Assembly (NCBI GenBank): GCA_937934295.1
Contig: CALHAI010000002.1
Location: 118,501-182,500, forward strand
Source of the DNA: an uncultured Blastocatellia bacterium
GTDB taxonomy: Bacteria > Acidobacteriota > Blastocatellia > HR10
Reading direction: 5' to 3'
Length of the DNA stretch: 64,000 bases
The position numbers were made by a program, and so were the translations under genes. Shown here one piece after another: positions 1 to 9,308 of this stretch. Position 1 is the first letter of the stretch. Each line of letters starts with the position of its first letter. The notes beneath the pieces were generated by a model, which saw only the letters and a program-made list of their open reading frames with translations, had not been told where the DNA came from and did not search any database.

Positions 1-1135
1 GCAACTCGCGCGCCGAGGCCTCCAGGCGACGGCGGTTCTCTGCGAGTTCCGCGATCATCCGGTTGAAGGAGTCCACGAGCATGGCCAGTTCGTCCTCGGC
101 CACGCAGACGACGGGCCGCGAGAAATCTCCTCGCGCGACATGCTGCGTCGCTTCGGCCAGAGCTTGAATCGGCTCGGTGATTCCTTTGGCCACGTACATC
201 CCCGTCCACGTCGCCGCGAACAGAAGCAAGAACGTGATCACACCGAGCACCTGAAGGGTGACGCGCCGCGTCTGCCCCTGCCGACGGTGGAGCTGCTCAT
301 ACGCCTCTTGTTGCTGAGACAACGTCGCCATCAAGCGAGCGATCTGCGGCGGGACTTCGGCGAGAAGAATGACCCCCGCCCTGCCTTCCTCTCCGGGCAG
401 AGTCCTCAGCGGACGACCCAAGAGAAGGAATCGCGCTTCATCCTCTTGGATGGGAGACCGCTCGTAGGAGCGCCCGGCGCGCACAGCATCCGCGGCCTCG
501 GCGAAAGCTTCCTCAAGGCGCGGCGAACGCGCAAATCCCGGCTTCGTCCACGTCTTCACCTGCGCTTGGTGGATGAGCGCGATCTCTCGCACCTTCGGAT
601 GCACCAGTTCACCGACGAGCGCGCGCTCTCGATATCGGGCATCGCCAAAGGCGAGCTGCCGCACCATCCGATCAAGCGCCGCTCGCAGATCGGCCACTTC
701 GTCCTCCACATAGGCCTGGGTGAGCTTCTCCGATTCCCGCACGATATTGCGATACGGCTCGCCGAACCACTTCTCCAACGTGCGATTGATGACGAGATAG
801 GAGAACATGGCCAGGAAGACGAGCGGCAGGATCGAGATGAGGATGAAATACCGCACGAGCCGCGCCTTCAGATGCGAGCCGAGCCGATGCGCGCGCCGCT
901 CTCGCATGAGTCGCAGGAGAATCCGCGCCAGAATGAACGCGAAGACCGAGAACGCGACGAAGTTAAAGGCCGTCAGCAGATAGAGGACCAACGTCTCATC
1001 GGCGCTCACCACATCCGTCGGCGGAATGCGCAAGACGCCAAGCAGCAGCAACACCATGAAGGCGATGAGCGTCGCGGCCGAAAGGCTCAGGATCACCACC
1101 CATGCCTGCACGGGTGTTCGCTTCGATTCCCCCAT
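1..1135 (-). CDS. NtrY-like sensor histidine kinase, amino-terminal part (runs off the left edge)
   Basis: Reading the minus strand from the ATG at 1135 gives 378 uninterrupted residues to the window edge. Two early hydrophobic segments (about residues 12-35 and 48-70) and a third near 95-115 are followed by an extracytoplasmic-type stretch, another membrane segment (about 290-310, VLGVITFLLLFAATW) and a HAMP-like linker with the ITEPIQ...A...ARGDFS...DELAMLVDSFNRM pattern. This order of multiple membrane segments then HAMP is that of NtrY-type kinases, which sense a signal at the membrane and phosphorylate an NtrX-like regulator. The PAS, HisKA and ATPase domains would lie outside the window and are not seen. 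The call therefore rests on amino-terminal architecture only; another HAMP-containing kinase remains possible. A forward frame over the same bases (140-1261) is a shadow. Confidence 0.72.
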   Translation of the reverse strand, partial: MGESKRTPVQAWVVILSLSAATLIAFMVLLLLGVLRIPPTDVVSADETLVLYLLTAFNFVAFSVFAFILARILLRLMRERRAHRLGSHLKARLVRYFILISILPLVFLAMFSYLVINRTLEKWFGEPYRNIVRESEKLTQAYVEDEVADLRAALDRMVRQLAFGDARYRERALVGELVHPKVREIALIHQAQVKTWTKPGFARSPRLEEAFAEAADAVRAGRSYERSPIQEDEARFLLLGRPLRTLPGEEGRAGVILLAEVPPQIARLMATLSQQQEAYEQLHRRQGQTRRVTLQVLGVITFLLLFAATWTGMYVAKGITEPIQALAEATQHVARGDFSRPVVCVAEDELAMLVDSFNRMIAELAENRRRLEASAREL

Positions 1136-1557
1136 AAGCGGGGGAATTGTACCAAACCCCCAGGCGTGAGTTCCATGCACGTTCCCGAACGCATCGCGCG
1201 GGCGGCTCGGCTCACCGCAAAGGCGAGAAGATTGAGCGAATGCTCGAGGAACCCAAGCTGAGCGCCTGAAGGCCTCGCATCCCGCTGAAGGGGGCATACG
1301 AGTGCGCGAACGGATCGCGCGCTGGGCTTTGGACGAAATACGTTTCAGGACCTCGATCCGCGCCCGAGACGCGAGATCGCTTTCGGGGAGAAGGCGAGAC
1401 GTCACCTCACCTTCGAACGGTTCAACATCCTCAAGTGGTGCTCTGAAGCCGGCGGAAAGATGAGCTGGCTCTTGGCCGCGCGTCTCAGGTCGAGGCCACC
1501 CATCCTTCCGCGCACAAGCCGCAGGTCAGGCCCACGGCCTCGAAAGGCTGAGGGCGA
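1136..1557. other. Intergenic stretch, no gene recognised
   Basis: About 420 bases separate the kinase start from the end of rplI. I find no convincing reading frame with a ribosome binding site, no tRNA and no clear terminator. It may hold the promoter of the kinase gene or decayed coding sequence. Confidence 0.4.
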
Positions 1558-2025
1558 TTACTCGTGTTCGCTCTCCTCGCGAACGACCTGAATCCGAATC
1601 TCGGCCGTCACGTCCCGATGAAGTTTCACCGGGATCGTGTACTCGCCCAGGTACTTGATTGGATGCTCGATGAGGATCTTTCGACGATCCACCTCGATCC
1701 CCCGTTCGGCCAACGCCGCGGCGATGTCCATCGCCGTGACCGAACCAAAGAGCATATCCTGATCCCCGACCTTGCGCGGGAACGTGAGGACCAGTTCCTT
1801 AAGCCGTTCGGCCAAGGCTTCGGCGTGCGCTCGCTCGCGCGTTTCCCGGCGCTCGAGGAGCTGCTTCTCCTGCTCGATCGCCCTCACGTTCGTTGCCGTA
1901 GCGAGCACGGCCAGCCCGCGCGGCAGAAGATAATTCCGCGCATAGCCGGCCTTCACCCGCACGATCTGCCCCCGCCGTCCCAAATGTTCGACGTCTTCTC
2001 GCAATAAGACTTCGACCGTGGCCAT
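1558..2025 (-). CDS. rplI: 50S ribosomal protein L9
   Basis: A 155-residue protein starting MATVEVLLREDVEHLGRRG, the amino-terminal RNA-binding domain of L9, with the typical GYARNYLLPRGLA segment at about residues 22-35, a long charged helix, and a carboxy-terminal domain with the GSVT and D(R)RKI elements. L9 binds 23S rRNA near the base of the L1 stalk. The open frame extends further upstream to 2253, but the ATG at 2025 is preceded by a strong AAGGAGGG site and begins exactly where the family begins, so it is chosen. It is the last gene of the rpsF-rpsR-rplI group, 35 bases after rpsR, a conserved arrangement. Confidence 0.96.
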   Translation of the reverse strand: MATVEVLLREDVEHLGRRGQIVRVKAGYARNYLLPRGLAVLATATNVRAIEQEKQLLERRETRERAHAEALAERLKELVLTFPRKVGDQDMLFGSVTAMDIAAALAERGIEVDRRKILIEHPIKYLGEYTIPVKLHRDVTAEIRIQVVREESEHE

Positions 2026-2060
2026 ACGAGTTCCCTCCTTGTGCGCAAGACCTCCGCGGC

Positions 2061-2327
2061 TCAATCCGTCACGTACGGCAAAAGCGCCATATTGCGCGCC
2101 CGCTTGATGGCGCGCGTCAACATGCGCTGATGCGGCGCGCACACACCGGAGAGACGGCGCGGCATGATCTTCCCGCGTTCGGGGATGAAGGCCTTCAATG
2201 TCTCGACGTCCTTGTAGTCGATCAAATCCACCTTCTCTCGACAGAACCGGCATTCGCGACGACGGCGGATTCGCTGCGACGTCATCCCACCGATCGTCGC
2301 CGATGCGACGCTCACATTCTCAGCCAT
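2061..2327 (-). CDS. rpsR: 30S ribosomal protein S18
   Basis: An 88-residue basic protein with the S18 core: CRFCREK...[19 protein letters not shown], then PRRLSG and the R-(M)LTRAIKRAR(NM)ALLPY ending. S18 sits on the 30S platform as a partner of S6. The CxxC pair at its amino end is the form often seen in S18 copies that can bind zinc, but the second pair is incomplete. A GGAAGGAGG site precedes the ATG at 2327. It lies between rpsF and rplI on the same strand, as in most bacteria. Confidence 0.96.
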   Translation of the reverse strand: MAENVSVASATIGGMTSQRIRRRRECRFCREKVDLIDYKDVETLKAFIPERGKIMPRRLSGVCAPHQRMLTRAIKRARNMALLPYVTD

Positions 2328-2375
2328 CTTCGGCCACCTCCTTCCCTTAGAGCTTCGCCCGCTTTAGCAAGGGCC

Positions 2376-2798
2376 TCACGACTTCGCCTCCTCCCCGCCC
2401 TTGCCCCGCGCTCCGGGTTTCTGCTCTCGCGCCTGCCGCGAGGCCGCCACCTGTGCCCGACGCGTCGCCTTTCGCTGCCGTCGGCGCTTCATTCGCTCCG
2501 CCCGTCGCAGCTCCTCATCTATTCGAATGATGAGATGGCGCAGCACGGCGTCCGAGACGCGCAAGCGGCGATCCAATTCCGCCACTTCCGCCCCATTCCC
2601 CTCGAAATGCAGGAGCACGTACGTCCCCTCGCGCACGTGATTGATCTCATACGCGAGTTGACGACGTCCGAGGTTCTGAACGTTGGTGACGGTCGCCCCC
2701 ACATTCGCGAGGTATCCCTTCATTTGTTCGGTGAGGGCCGCCGTCTCCTGATCGGACAACGTCGGGCGAACGATGAAGAGAAGTTCGTATTTTCTCAT
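2376..2798 (-). CDS. rpsF: 30S ribosomal protein S6
   Basis: A 140-residue protein beginning MRKYELLFIVRP, followed by the S6 ferredoxin-like fold with GRRQLAYEINHVREGTYVLL (about residues 45-65) and LRHLIIRID. A basic, low-complexity tail of about 40 residues follows the normal S6 end (about residue 97). S6 binds 16S rRNA together with S18, whose gene is next. The frame is open further upstream to 2882, where it would overlap pth, but AGGAGGAAGGG just before the ATG at 2798 and the family start settle the choice. Confidence 0.95.
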   Translation of the reverse strand: MRKYELLFIVRPTLSDQETAALTEQMKGYLANVGATVTNVQNLGRRQLAYEINHVREGTYVLLHFEGNGAEVAELDRRLRVSDAVLRHLIIRIDEELRRAERMKRRRQRKATRRAQVAASRQAREQKPGARGKGGEEAKS

Positions 2799-2868
2799 CC
2801 CTTCCTCCTCACGGATGTTCGTCGTTTCCCGAACAGCTCCGCCCATCGGGCGAAGCGAGGAGTCCCCC

Positions 2869-3489
2869 TCATCTCTTCCCACTCTCGGAATAGTGGGCGA
2901 CCGGCGAAGGGTCCGCGAGCGCCGGCCCCCGCGCGTTGAATTCGGCCATCGCGCGCTCGATCCCCTCCTGCGCCCAGCGCCATGCGGCCGCGACAGCGCG
3001 CTCGATCATCTCCTCCACGATCGGTTCCTCCTCGGGCTCGAACGGAGAGAGGACGAACGCGACCGTATCCGCGATCGAAGCATTCGGTCGAATTCCCAGC
3101 CGCAAGCGCGGGAATTCAACGCTGGAGAGCGCTTCGATCACCGAGGACAACCCGCGATGGCCACCCGCGCTCCCCTTGCGGCGGATTCGGATCGTCCCCA
3201 AGGGGAGGTCGAGATCATCGAGCACGACCAAAAGTCCCTCTAAGGGGATCTCATATCGTCGAACCAATTCCCCAACAGCGCGCCCGCTCAGGTTCATGTA
3301 CGTCTGGGGCTTGGCCAATAGGAGGGACAGCTCGTCCATTCGCGCCATTCCGACAAGCGCATGGGCTTCGTGCCACATCCAGGTCGTGCCGAGCTTCTCC
3401 GCCAGACGATCCACCACGCGAAATCCCAGGTTATGCCGCGTTCGAGCATACGCCTGACCGGGATTGCCGAGTCCGACGATCAACTTCAT
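2869..3489 (-). CDS. pth: Peptidyl-tRNA hydrolase
   Basis: A 206-residue enzyme that releases peptides from tRNA dropped by stalled ribosomes. It opens with LIVGLGNPG and continues with the TRHNLGF segment holding the catalytic His, then KPQTYMNLSG, DDLDLPLG with the conserved Asp, and GSAGGHRGLSS followed by RLRLGI. All main active-site blocks are present. Its ATG overlaps the end of rplY by four bases (ATGA), so the two are very likely translated together. The rplY-pth-rpsF order is common in bacteria. Confidence 0.95.
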   Translation of the reverse strand: MKLIVGLGNPGQAYARTRHNLGFRVVDRLAEKLGTTWMWHEAHALVGMARMDELSLLLAKPQTYMNLSGRAVGELVRRYEIPLEGLLVVLDDLDLPLGTIRIRRKGSAGGHRGLSSVIEALSSVEFPRLRLGIRPNASIADTVAFVLSPFEPEEEPIVEEMIERAVAAAWRWAQEGIERAMAEFNARGPALADPSPVAHYSESGKR

Positions 3490-4130
3490 TCTTCCTCCTC
3501 TTCCACCTTCCCCTTCTTGATGACTTCGGGCTCGACCGGCGTCGTCGGCGCAGCCGCCGCCTCCTCCTCGGTCACACGCGGCGCGAGCACGCTCACGATC
3601 ACGCGCTCCGGATCATCGAGGATGCGAATGCGATCGCCAAGCTGCAGGTCTTTCACGGCGAGGTGATCGCCGATCTCCAACGCGCTCACGTCCACTTGAA
3701 GGCGCGAGGGGATCTCCGCCGGTAGGCACTCGATCTCCAGCTCATGCGTGGCGAAATCGAGCAATCCACCGCGTCGGACGCCGATGGCTTCGCCAACAAG
3801 CTCCACCGGGACCTTCACGCGCGTGGGCTTGCCGAGATCCACACGCAGGAAATCCACATGCAGGAGCACGCCCGTGATCGGATCCAGTTGCCAATCCTTG
3901 ATGATCACCGGCACCGTATCCCCATTCAGGACGAGCGAGAAGATGCTCGTGTGCCCATACCTTCGGAAGATCTCCAGTACCCGCGCTTTCTCCACGGTGA
4001 TCGGGACGGGCGGCTCCATGCCTCCGTAGAGGATCGCTGGGATCTTTCCGGCGCGGCGCAACTGCCGCGCTCCGCCTTTGCCCAGGCGCGTCCGAATGTC
4101 CGCTGACACCGTCACGTCCAAAAGGCTCAT
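3486..4130 (-). CDS. rplY: 50S ribosomal protein L25 (general stress protein Ctc form)
   Basis: A 214-residue protein of the long L25/Ctc type. The amino-terminal 5S-rRNA-binding domain (R...GKGGARQLRRAGKIPAILYGG, about residues 15-38) is followed by the DWQLDPITGVLLHVDFLRVD segment and a carboxy-terminal beta domain with GGLLDFATHELEIECLP. The end is an acidic tail with Glu repeats. It follows prs by 29 bases and overlaps pth by four. The prs-rplY(ctc)-pth order is a familiar bacterial operon. Confidence 0.93.
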   Translation of the reverse strand: MSLLDVTVSADIRTRLGKGGARQLRRAGKIPAILYGGMEPPVPITVEKARVLEIFRRYGHTSIFSLVLNGDTVPVIIKDWQLDPITGVLLHVDFLRVDLGKPTRVKVPVELVGEAIGVRRGGLLDFATHELEIECLPAEIPSRLQVDVSALEIGDHLAVKDLQLGDRIRILDDPERVIVSVLAPRVTEEEAAAAPTTPVEPEVIKKGKVEEEEE

Positions 4131-4159
4131 AGAACGCCCTCCTCACCTGGCGATACGCT

Positions 4160-5098
4160 TCAAATGAACAACCGGCTGACGGATGTCTCCTCGTGAATCG
4201 AGCGGATCGCTTCACCCAGCAGCGGGGCGACGCTCAGGCAGGTGATCTTCGCGACATGTTGGCCGCGCAAGGAGAGTGGAATCGTATTGGTCACGACGAC
4301 TTCCCGCAACGGCGTGCGCTCGATCCGCTCGATGGCCGGTCCGGAGAAGACCGCATGCGTGCAGCACGCATAGACCTCGCGCGCCCCGCCCTCCAGCAAG
4401 GCCTCGGTCACCTCGGTCAGCGTGCCCGCCGTATCAATCATGTCATCCACGATGAGCGCCGTGCGCCCTTTGACTTCCCCAATGATGTGAAGGACCTCGG
4501 CGACGTTGGCCCGTTCGCGCCGCTTATCAATGATGGCCAATTCCGCGTTCAAGCGTTTCGCATACGCGCGCGCGCGCTCGACCCCGCCAGCATCTGGAGA
4601 GACAACGACCAAGTCCGGGATCGCCTTCCGGCGGAAATACTCGACGAGCACCGGAGCGGCGAAGAGATGATCCACCGGGATGCTGAAGAAGCCTTGAATC
4701 TGGCCGGCATGCAAATCCATCGTCAAGACGCGCGAGGCGCCCGCCGTCGTCAGCAGATCGGCCACGAGCTTGGCCGAGATGGGCACACGCGGCTTGTCCT
4801 TCCGGTCCTGTCGCGCATAGCCGAAATAGGGGATCACCGCCGTGATCCGCTGCGCCGACGCGCGCCGAAAGGCATCCAGCATGATGAGCAGCTCCATCAG
4901 ATTGGAATCCACCGGAGGACAGGTGGACTGGATGACGAAGACATCGGCGCCGCGCACGTTCTCCAGGATCTGGAATTGAATCTCGCCATCGCTGAAGCGT
5001 CCGAGGAATGCATCGCCCAAGGGGACCTTCAGGTACCGACAGATCTCCTCAGCCAAGGCTCGGTTCGAGTTCCCGGAGAAGATCTTCATCCCGTTCAT
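4160..5098 (-). CDS. prs: Ribose-phosphate pyrophosphokinase (PRPP synthetase)
   Basis: A 312-residue enzyme that makes PRPP from ribose 5-phosphate and ATP for purine, pyrimidine, His, Trp and NAD synthesis. Visible landmarks are [15 protein letters not shown] at the start, FSDGEIQ, the ATP-binding [16 protein letters not shown] (about residues 95-110), the metal-binding [12 protein letters not shown], the flexible loop D(K)[10 protein letters not shown], and the PRPP-binding [11 protein letters not shown]. Length matches bacterial PrpS. It begins 103 bases downstream of tRNA-Gln and is followed closely by rplY. The first ATG (5098) is used; an in-frame ATG three codons later is an alternative. 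Confidence 0.96.
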   Translation of the reverse strand: MNGMKIFSGNSNRALAEEICRYLKVPLGDAFLGRFSDGEIQFQILENVRGADVFVIQSTCPPVDSNLMELLIMLDAFRRASAQRITAVIPYFGYARQDRKDKPRVPISAKLVADLLTTAGASRVLTMDLHAGQIQGFFSIPVDHLFAAPVLVEYFRRKAIPDLVVVSPDAGGVERARAYAKRLNAELAIIDKRRERANVAEVLHIIGEVKGRTALIVDDMIDTAGTLTEVTEALLEGGAREVYACCTHAVFSGPAIERIERTPLREVVVTNTIPLSLRGQHVAKITCLSVAPLLGEAIRSIHEETSVSRLFI

Positions 5099-5201
5099 CC
5101 GTTTCGCCCTCGCCCTCCTGAGAATCCTTCACCGCCACGATGGCGGCCACTTTCGGTTTCAAGGTGTGCAGATCGTCGGCACAGAACCTTCGGGAGGGGA
5201 A

Positions 5202-5276
5202 TGGCTGGAGGGGAAGGACTCGAACCTTCAAACCCGGCTCCAAAGGCCGGTGTGATGCCTGTTTCACCACCCTCCA
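5202..5276 (-). tRNA. tRNA-Gln (anticodon TTG)
   Basis: The minus strand folds as a 75-nt cloverleaf: acceptor TGGAGGG pairs with CCCTCCA, the anticodon loop reads CTTTGGA (anticodon TTG), the T arm carries GGTTCGAGTCC, the discriminator base is G, and CCA is encoded. It lies between ispE and prs on the same strand. Confidence 0.93.
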
Positions 5277-5307
5277 GCATCTCCGATCATCCGACACGTG
5301 AGCTCTC

Positions 5308-6255
5308 TCAAGGGCCGCTCGCTTCGCCCGAAAGGCTGGCCACAAGGCGCGCCCAATACTCAGGCCGATCCACCGTCCGCGTTCGCGCTCGCCACCACCC
5401 GAGCGCGGCCAAGGCCGATTCCGCCCACCTCGCCTCGCGCTCGCTTTCAAAGACTCCGAAGATCGTCGGCCCGCTTCCCGAGAGGCCGACGCACAGCGCT
5501 CCACACCCCCGCAGCCGGTCGAGCCCACGCGTCAGCTCTGGATACCGCTCTCGCACAAGCGCCTCGAAATCATTCCCCGCGACGATCGCCAAGATGGGCA
5601 CGACCTCTCTTCCCCCTTCATCCCGCCGTACCGCAGGCCACACCCCCACAGCGCGATGCCAAGCCCTTGAGCAAACCGAAATGTTACCTGGGATGCCTCG
5701 TTTTGTCAATTGCCCATAGGCCCAAGATGTCGAGATGGGGAAGCCGGGATTGGCCAGCAACAAGATGTCGGCATGCACGTCCGGCAGCGGATAGACCTCA
5801 TCGCCACGCCCGATCCCTAACGCTGTCCCACCGATGAAGAAGAATGGGACATCGGCACCCAGCTCCCGCCCCAGGTCGAGCATCTGCTCGGGATCGAGCG
5901 CGATCTCCCAAAGTCGCGCCAGCGCCAACAGCGCGACGGCAGCATCGCTGCTGCCGCCCCCAAGCCCCGCCGCCACAGGGATGTGCTTCTCGATCCGAAT
6001 CCGGACCCCGGCCTTCACGCCTTGTGTGCGACGCAGCCGTTCGGCCGCCCGAAAGACGAGGTTCGCCGGCCCAGCCGGAACCTGTGGATGCGCGCACACG
6101 ACTTCAATTCCCTCCTCCGTTCGCTCAAAATGAAGCACGTCCGCGAGGGCGATCGTCTGCAGCACCGTACGGATCTCATGATACCCATCCGGGCGCGGAC
6201 CGAGCACCTCCAGCATCCAATTGACCTTCGCGAAAGCGGGGACGCTCAAGCGCAT
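5308..6255 (-). CDS. ispE: 4-diphosphocytidyl-2-C-methyl-D-erythritol kinase
   Basis: A 315-residue GHMP kinase of the MEP isoprenoid pathway. It opens with the AFAKVNW substrate segment and GPRPDGYHEI, has the ATP-binding PVAAGLGGGSSDAA motif at about residues 95-108, ELGADVPFF, and a late GSGPTIFG motif. The ATG at 6255 overlaps the stop of the upstream CAP gene (TGATG); a GTG one codon earlier is also possible. Length is slightly above the family average. Isoprenoid supply via the MEP route is thus expected in this organism. Confidence 0.95.
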   Translation of the reverse strand: MRLSVPAFAKVNWMLEVLGPRPDGYHEIRTVLQTIALADVLHFERTEEGIEVVCAHPQVPAGPANLVFRAAERLRRTQGVKAGVRIRIEKHIPVAAGLGGGSSDAAVALLALARLWEIALDPEQMLDLGRELGADVPFFFIGGTALGIGRGDEVYPLPDVHADILLLANPGFPISTSWAYGQLTKRGIPGNISVCSRAWHRAVGVWPAVRRDEGGREVVPILAIVAGNDFEALVRERYPELTRGLDRLRGCGALCVGLSGSGPTIFGVFESEREARWAESALAALGWWRARTRTVDRPEYWARLVASLSGEASGP

Positions 6256-6803
6256 CACGGATCCAGGAAGATTTGCGTGATGTAATACGCCCCGGTCGTG
6301 GCGAGAGCCACGCCGACGCCTGTATATCGGAATGGCCCGAGGAGGTTTCGCTTATGCCATGGGCTCATCATCCAGTGGTGGATCGTCGTGCCCACCGGAT
6401 AGATGGGATCGAAGTTGAGGGCGAGATTTTCGGCCACCGAGCGGTAACGGGCGAAGCCCATTCGCCGCACGCGCGCGTCAAGGTCCTCTCCCTCCGGCGT
6501 GATGTGCCCGAAGAATCGGCGCGCGGCCATATCCTCGCTGTGCCGGCGCGCGACCTCGGCCAACCGCGCATCCCACATGAGAGGGGGAAGACCACGCATC
6601 GCTCGCTCCCGATTTACTCCCTCGAAGATCCACTCCTCCAGGCGCGCGGGCGAGAATCGAACGAGATCATCCCCCGCGCTGGCGGCCTCCTCCGCCCGCG
6701 GATGCACAAGGAGAGCCAAACCGGCAACGGCCACACCGAACGTGAAACGTGCAATGTGGCTCCGTCTCATCGTCACCCCATGGTGGCGCTTCCGGCGTCT
6801 CAT
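6255..6803 (-). CDS. Secreted CAP-domain (SCP-like) protein
   Basis: A 182-residue protein with a basic start and a hydrophobic export signal (about residues 18-34), then a single CAP domain. The domain shows EGVNRERAMRGLPPL, the cavity residues in RHSEDMAARRFFGH, and the later AEN, then HHWMMSPWHKRNLL and TGVGVA. CAP proteins are extracytoplasmic; some bind lipids or cleave peptides but the bacterial ones mostly lack a proven role. Its start overlaps the stop of the TPR gene by four bases and its stop overlaps ispE, so it sits inside one transcript. An internal ATG at 6770 would give a tighter signal peptide. Confidence 0.85.
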   Translation of the reverse strand: MRRRKRHHGVTMRRSHIARFTFGVAVAGLALLVHPRAEEAASAGDDLVRFSPARLEEWIFEGVNRERAMRGLPPLMWDARLAEVARRHSEDMAARRFFGHITPEGEDLDARVRRMGFARYRSVAENLALNFDPIYPVGTTIHHWMMSPWHKRNLLGPFRYTGVGVALATTGAYYITQIFLDP

Positions 6804-8824
6804 TTCCGCCCCATCGCCTGACGCAACTTCTCCAACTTCTGCTGGATGCGCTCGCGCTCGCGCGATTCGGTCGCCAACTGCAGAGCGCGCTCATAGGCAT
6901 GAAGCGCTTGCTCGAGCCGACCCCGACGCTGATGGAGATCGCCCAAATGCTCATGGATCGTCGCATCGCGCGGCTGATAGAGCACAGCCTGCTCCAGATA
7001 TCGCTCGGCCTCGTCGAGATTCCCCATCTGGAAGTAAACCCATCCGAGGCTGTCGAGGAACGCGCCATTGTTCGGTTCGATATTCACCGCGCGACGGATC
7101 AACTCCAGCGCTTCCTCCAATCGTTCGCCTCGTTCGGCCAGGTAATAGCCGAGGTTATTGAGAGCCGTCGCATTATCGGCATCACGTTCGAGCACCTGCC
7201 GCAACGTCGCCTCCGCTTCGGCGAAGCGCCCCAATCGCTCCTGAATCAGGCTCAGTTGAATGAGCAAACCGTTGTTGCGGGGATCGCGCTGCAGCGCTTC
7301 CCGCACGACGGCCTCGGCCTCCGCATACCGTTCCGCATCGCTGAGCACGAGGGCCTTCGTCGAGAGCACCTGGATGTCCTCGCTGAGTCCGGTGAGCAGG
7401 CCATCGAGCAGCCGCAGCGCTTCGTCCACCCGCCCCAAGCGTCCAAGGGCCTGCGCCTGCAGGAGCCGAAAGCGACGCTCCTCGGGATACCGCGCGGCCG
7501 CCTCCTGAGCATGCGCGAGCATGGCTTCGAAATCCCGTTCCTCGCGGAAGGTGTCCACGATCAAGAGGTCCGCCCGCGGATTCTTCCCCCCCAATACGCG
7601 TCGCATGCGCTCGAATATGCGAAAGGCCTCCTCTCGCCGTCCGGCATGCCGATATGCGAGCGCCATGTTCGTCAACACCATCTCGACGGCCTCTCGATGG
7701 CGCTCGGGCGCCGTCCCGTCAGGAGCGAGAAGCGCCTTCAAGATCTCCTCATACGTCGCGATGGCCTCATCCACCTGCCCGATCTCCTCATACGTCTGCG
7801 CGAGGACGAAGCGCACGTTCAGACTCTCATCCGGTGGGCTCTGCCGAAGCGCGCTCCTCAAGGTCTCGATGGCCTCAGCGCGACGTCCCGCGCGGCGATG
7901 CGCTTGTGCCGTCAAGCGCAAGGCCTCCAGGTTCCGCGGCTGCTCGGTCAGAATACGCTGCAAGATCTCGATGGCCTCATCGTACTTCCCGGAGAAGATA
8001 AGGGCTTCGGCGTAGTTGATGCGCAATTCGCTGTTGCTCGGATCGCGCTCAAGAGCCTCGCGATAGGCCTGAAGCGCCTCGGTCGTGTGTCCCTGATAAA
8101 GGAGCGATTTCGCCAGCAAGATGGCGTATTCCGTCTCCGGCTGATTCATCAACGCGCGCGCCGCATTCTCGGCAGCTTGCCGATACTGCCGCCGATCGAA
8201 GTAGAGCAACGCCAGCCGATAGAACGCTTCATCGGCCGTCGGATCGTTCCCGGTCCACCGCTCAAGGGCTTCCTTCAACCCTTCCATGTCTTCTAAAAAC
8301 GCATAAAGTTGCGCGAGCGATTGCCAGGCCTCGACATCCAAATCGTCCTCGGCTACGACCCGACGAAAGGCCTCGACCGCGCGACGGGCTTTCTCTCGAT
8401 CGCGCGTGGCAAGCGCTTCCTCGCGAAGCAACCGCCCCAGAAGGCGATGTGCGCTGATCTCCTTCGGATCTAACTCCAACGCCAATTCCGCCTCACGTCG
8501 CGCCTCGGCGTAATTCCGAAGCTGATAGTACAGTTCCGCCATAGCGACATGCGGCTGAGGCGCTGTCGGATCAAGCGCCGCCACTTTCCGAAACAGATCG
8601 AGGGCGCGCATGTAATCGCCCCGCATGGCCGCCCGCATGGCTTCCCCATAGGTCAGCAGCGCCTCGACGCGCGGTTTGCGCTTGGGCTCCTCATGCCGTT
8701 CCGCCGGTACCTTCGGCTTCCTTTGGAGAATCCCTTGTGCCCCTGTTGGCGTCCCACCCCCCAGCAGAAGTAGGACACCGAGCCCTCCCGCGAAGATCCA
8801 CAGCCGTTTTCCGACCTCGTGCAT
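6800..8824 (-). CDS. Exported TPR-repeat protein
   Basis: A 674-residue protein with an amino-terminal hydrophobic segment (about residues 7-28), then a short Lys/Arg/Glu-rich stretch, then back-to-back tetratricopeptide repeats up to the carboxy terminus (for example ALDLFRKVAALDPTAPQPH, ALELDPKEISAHRLLG, NNLGYYLAERG). At least a dozen repeats can be followed. TPR superhelices hold protein partners; the signal places this one in the periplasm or anchored in the inner membrane. The ATG at 8824 with a GGGAGGTG site is preferred to an upstream frame extension. It overlaps the CAP gene by four bases. No enzymatic domain is seen; the partner is unknown. Confidence 0.85.
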   Translation of the reverse strand: MHEVGKRLWIFAGGLGVLLLLGGGTPTGAQGILQRKPKVPAERHEEPKRKPRVEALLTYGEAMRAAMRGDYMRALDLFRKVAALDPTAPQPHVAMAELYYQLRNYAEARREAELALELDPKEISAHRLLGRLLREEALATRDREKARRAVEAFRRVVAEDDLDVEAWQSLAQLYAFLEDMEGLKEALERWTGNDPTADEAFYRLALLYFDRRQYRQAAENAARALMNQPETEYAILLAKSLLYQGHTTEALQAYREALERDPSNSELRINYAEALIFSGKYDEAIEILQRILTEQPRNLEALRLTAQAHRRAGRRAEAIETLRSALRQSPPDESLNVRFVLAQTYEEIGQVDEAIATYEEILKALLAPDGTAPERHREAVEMVLTNMALAYRHAGRREEAFRIFERMRRVLGGKNPRADLLIVDTFREERDFEAMLAHAQEAAARYPEERRFRLLQAQALGRLGRVDEALRLLDGLLTGLSEDIQVLSTKALVLSDAERYAEAEAVVREALQRDPRNNGLLIQLSLIQERLGRFAEAEATLRQVLERDADNATALNNLGYYLAERGERLEEALELIRRAVNIEPNNGAFLDSLGWVYFQMGNLDEAERYLEQAVLYQPRDATIHEHLGDLHQRRGRLEQALHAYERALQLATESRERERIQQKLEKLRQAMGRK

Positions 8825-8834
8825 CTTCACCTCC

Positions 8835-9308
8835 CTATGGCTGTGCGCGCTCGATCGCACGATACCACATCGAGCGCCAAGGGTACGTGTAGAGCAGTAG
8901 GATCAGCCCGATCCCTCCCAAGCGCCACATGTCTTCAAACACGCGCGTGAGCACGCTCAGCACGAACCCCAAAAGCACCACCGCTTCGCTCGTCCCCCCA
9001 AGGAGCAGCGTCGCCTTCAGCAGATGTTCGACAAGGCCTTCGATCCCGCGCCGTTCGGCGATGCGTCCCAAGCGTCCGGCACCGAGCAGCCAGCGGCGCA
9101 GCACGATCACGCCAATACTCACGACGAAGACGGTGCCGTAGATCGCTTGCCGGAGCGCCCTGTGCTCAGCAGCCGAGGCGATCGAAACGCCCATCGTCTG
9201 ACTGAAGAGATAACTCACCAAGAACGCGATGAGCCCGCTCGAGAGCAGGGACAGATGAAGGATCACCGCGAGCCGATGGCGCGCCTCGAAATGCTTGAGC
9301 TCATCCAT
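8835..9308 (-). CDS. Small integral membrane protein of unknown function
   Basis: A 157-residue protein with about four membrane-spanning segments (roughly residues 14-35, 55-72, 98-118 and 128-145), separated by short basic loops with RRWLLGAGRLGRIAERRG in the middle. I do not recognise a family. It overlaps the upstream GspG-like gene by 46 bases and ends 10 bases before the TPR gene, so it belongs to the same transcript. It could assist the exported TPR protein, but that is only suggested by position. Confidence 0.6.
   Translation of the reverse strand: MDELKHFEARHRLAVILHLSLLSSGLIAFLVSYLFSQTMGVSIASAAEHRALRQAIYGTVFVVSIGVIVLRRWLLGAGRLGRIAERRGIEGLVEHLLKATLLLGGTSEAVVLLGFVLSVLTRVFEDMWRLGGIGLILLLYTYPWRSMWYRAIERAQP

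Noticed and set aside
140..1261. Long forward open frame (373 residues)
   Set aside because: It is antisense to the NtrY-like kinase. The minus-strand frame has clear membrane segments and a HAMP pattern; the forward one is an Arg-rich shadow without a family.
1558..2253. Long version of L9 starting at 2253
   Set aside because: Overlaps rpsR and adds non-homologous residues; the ATG at 2025 has the ribosome site and the family start.
5099..5201. Possible riboswitch ahead of prs
   Set aside because: The gap of about 100 bases after tRNA-Gln shows no recognisable aptamer; it is more simply tRNA trailer and leader.
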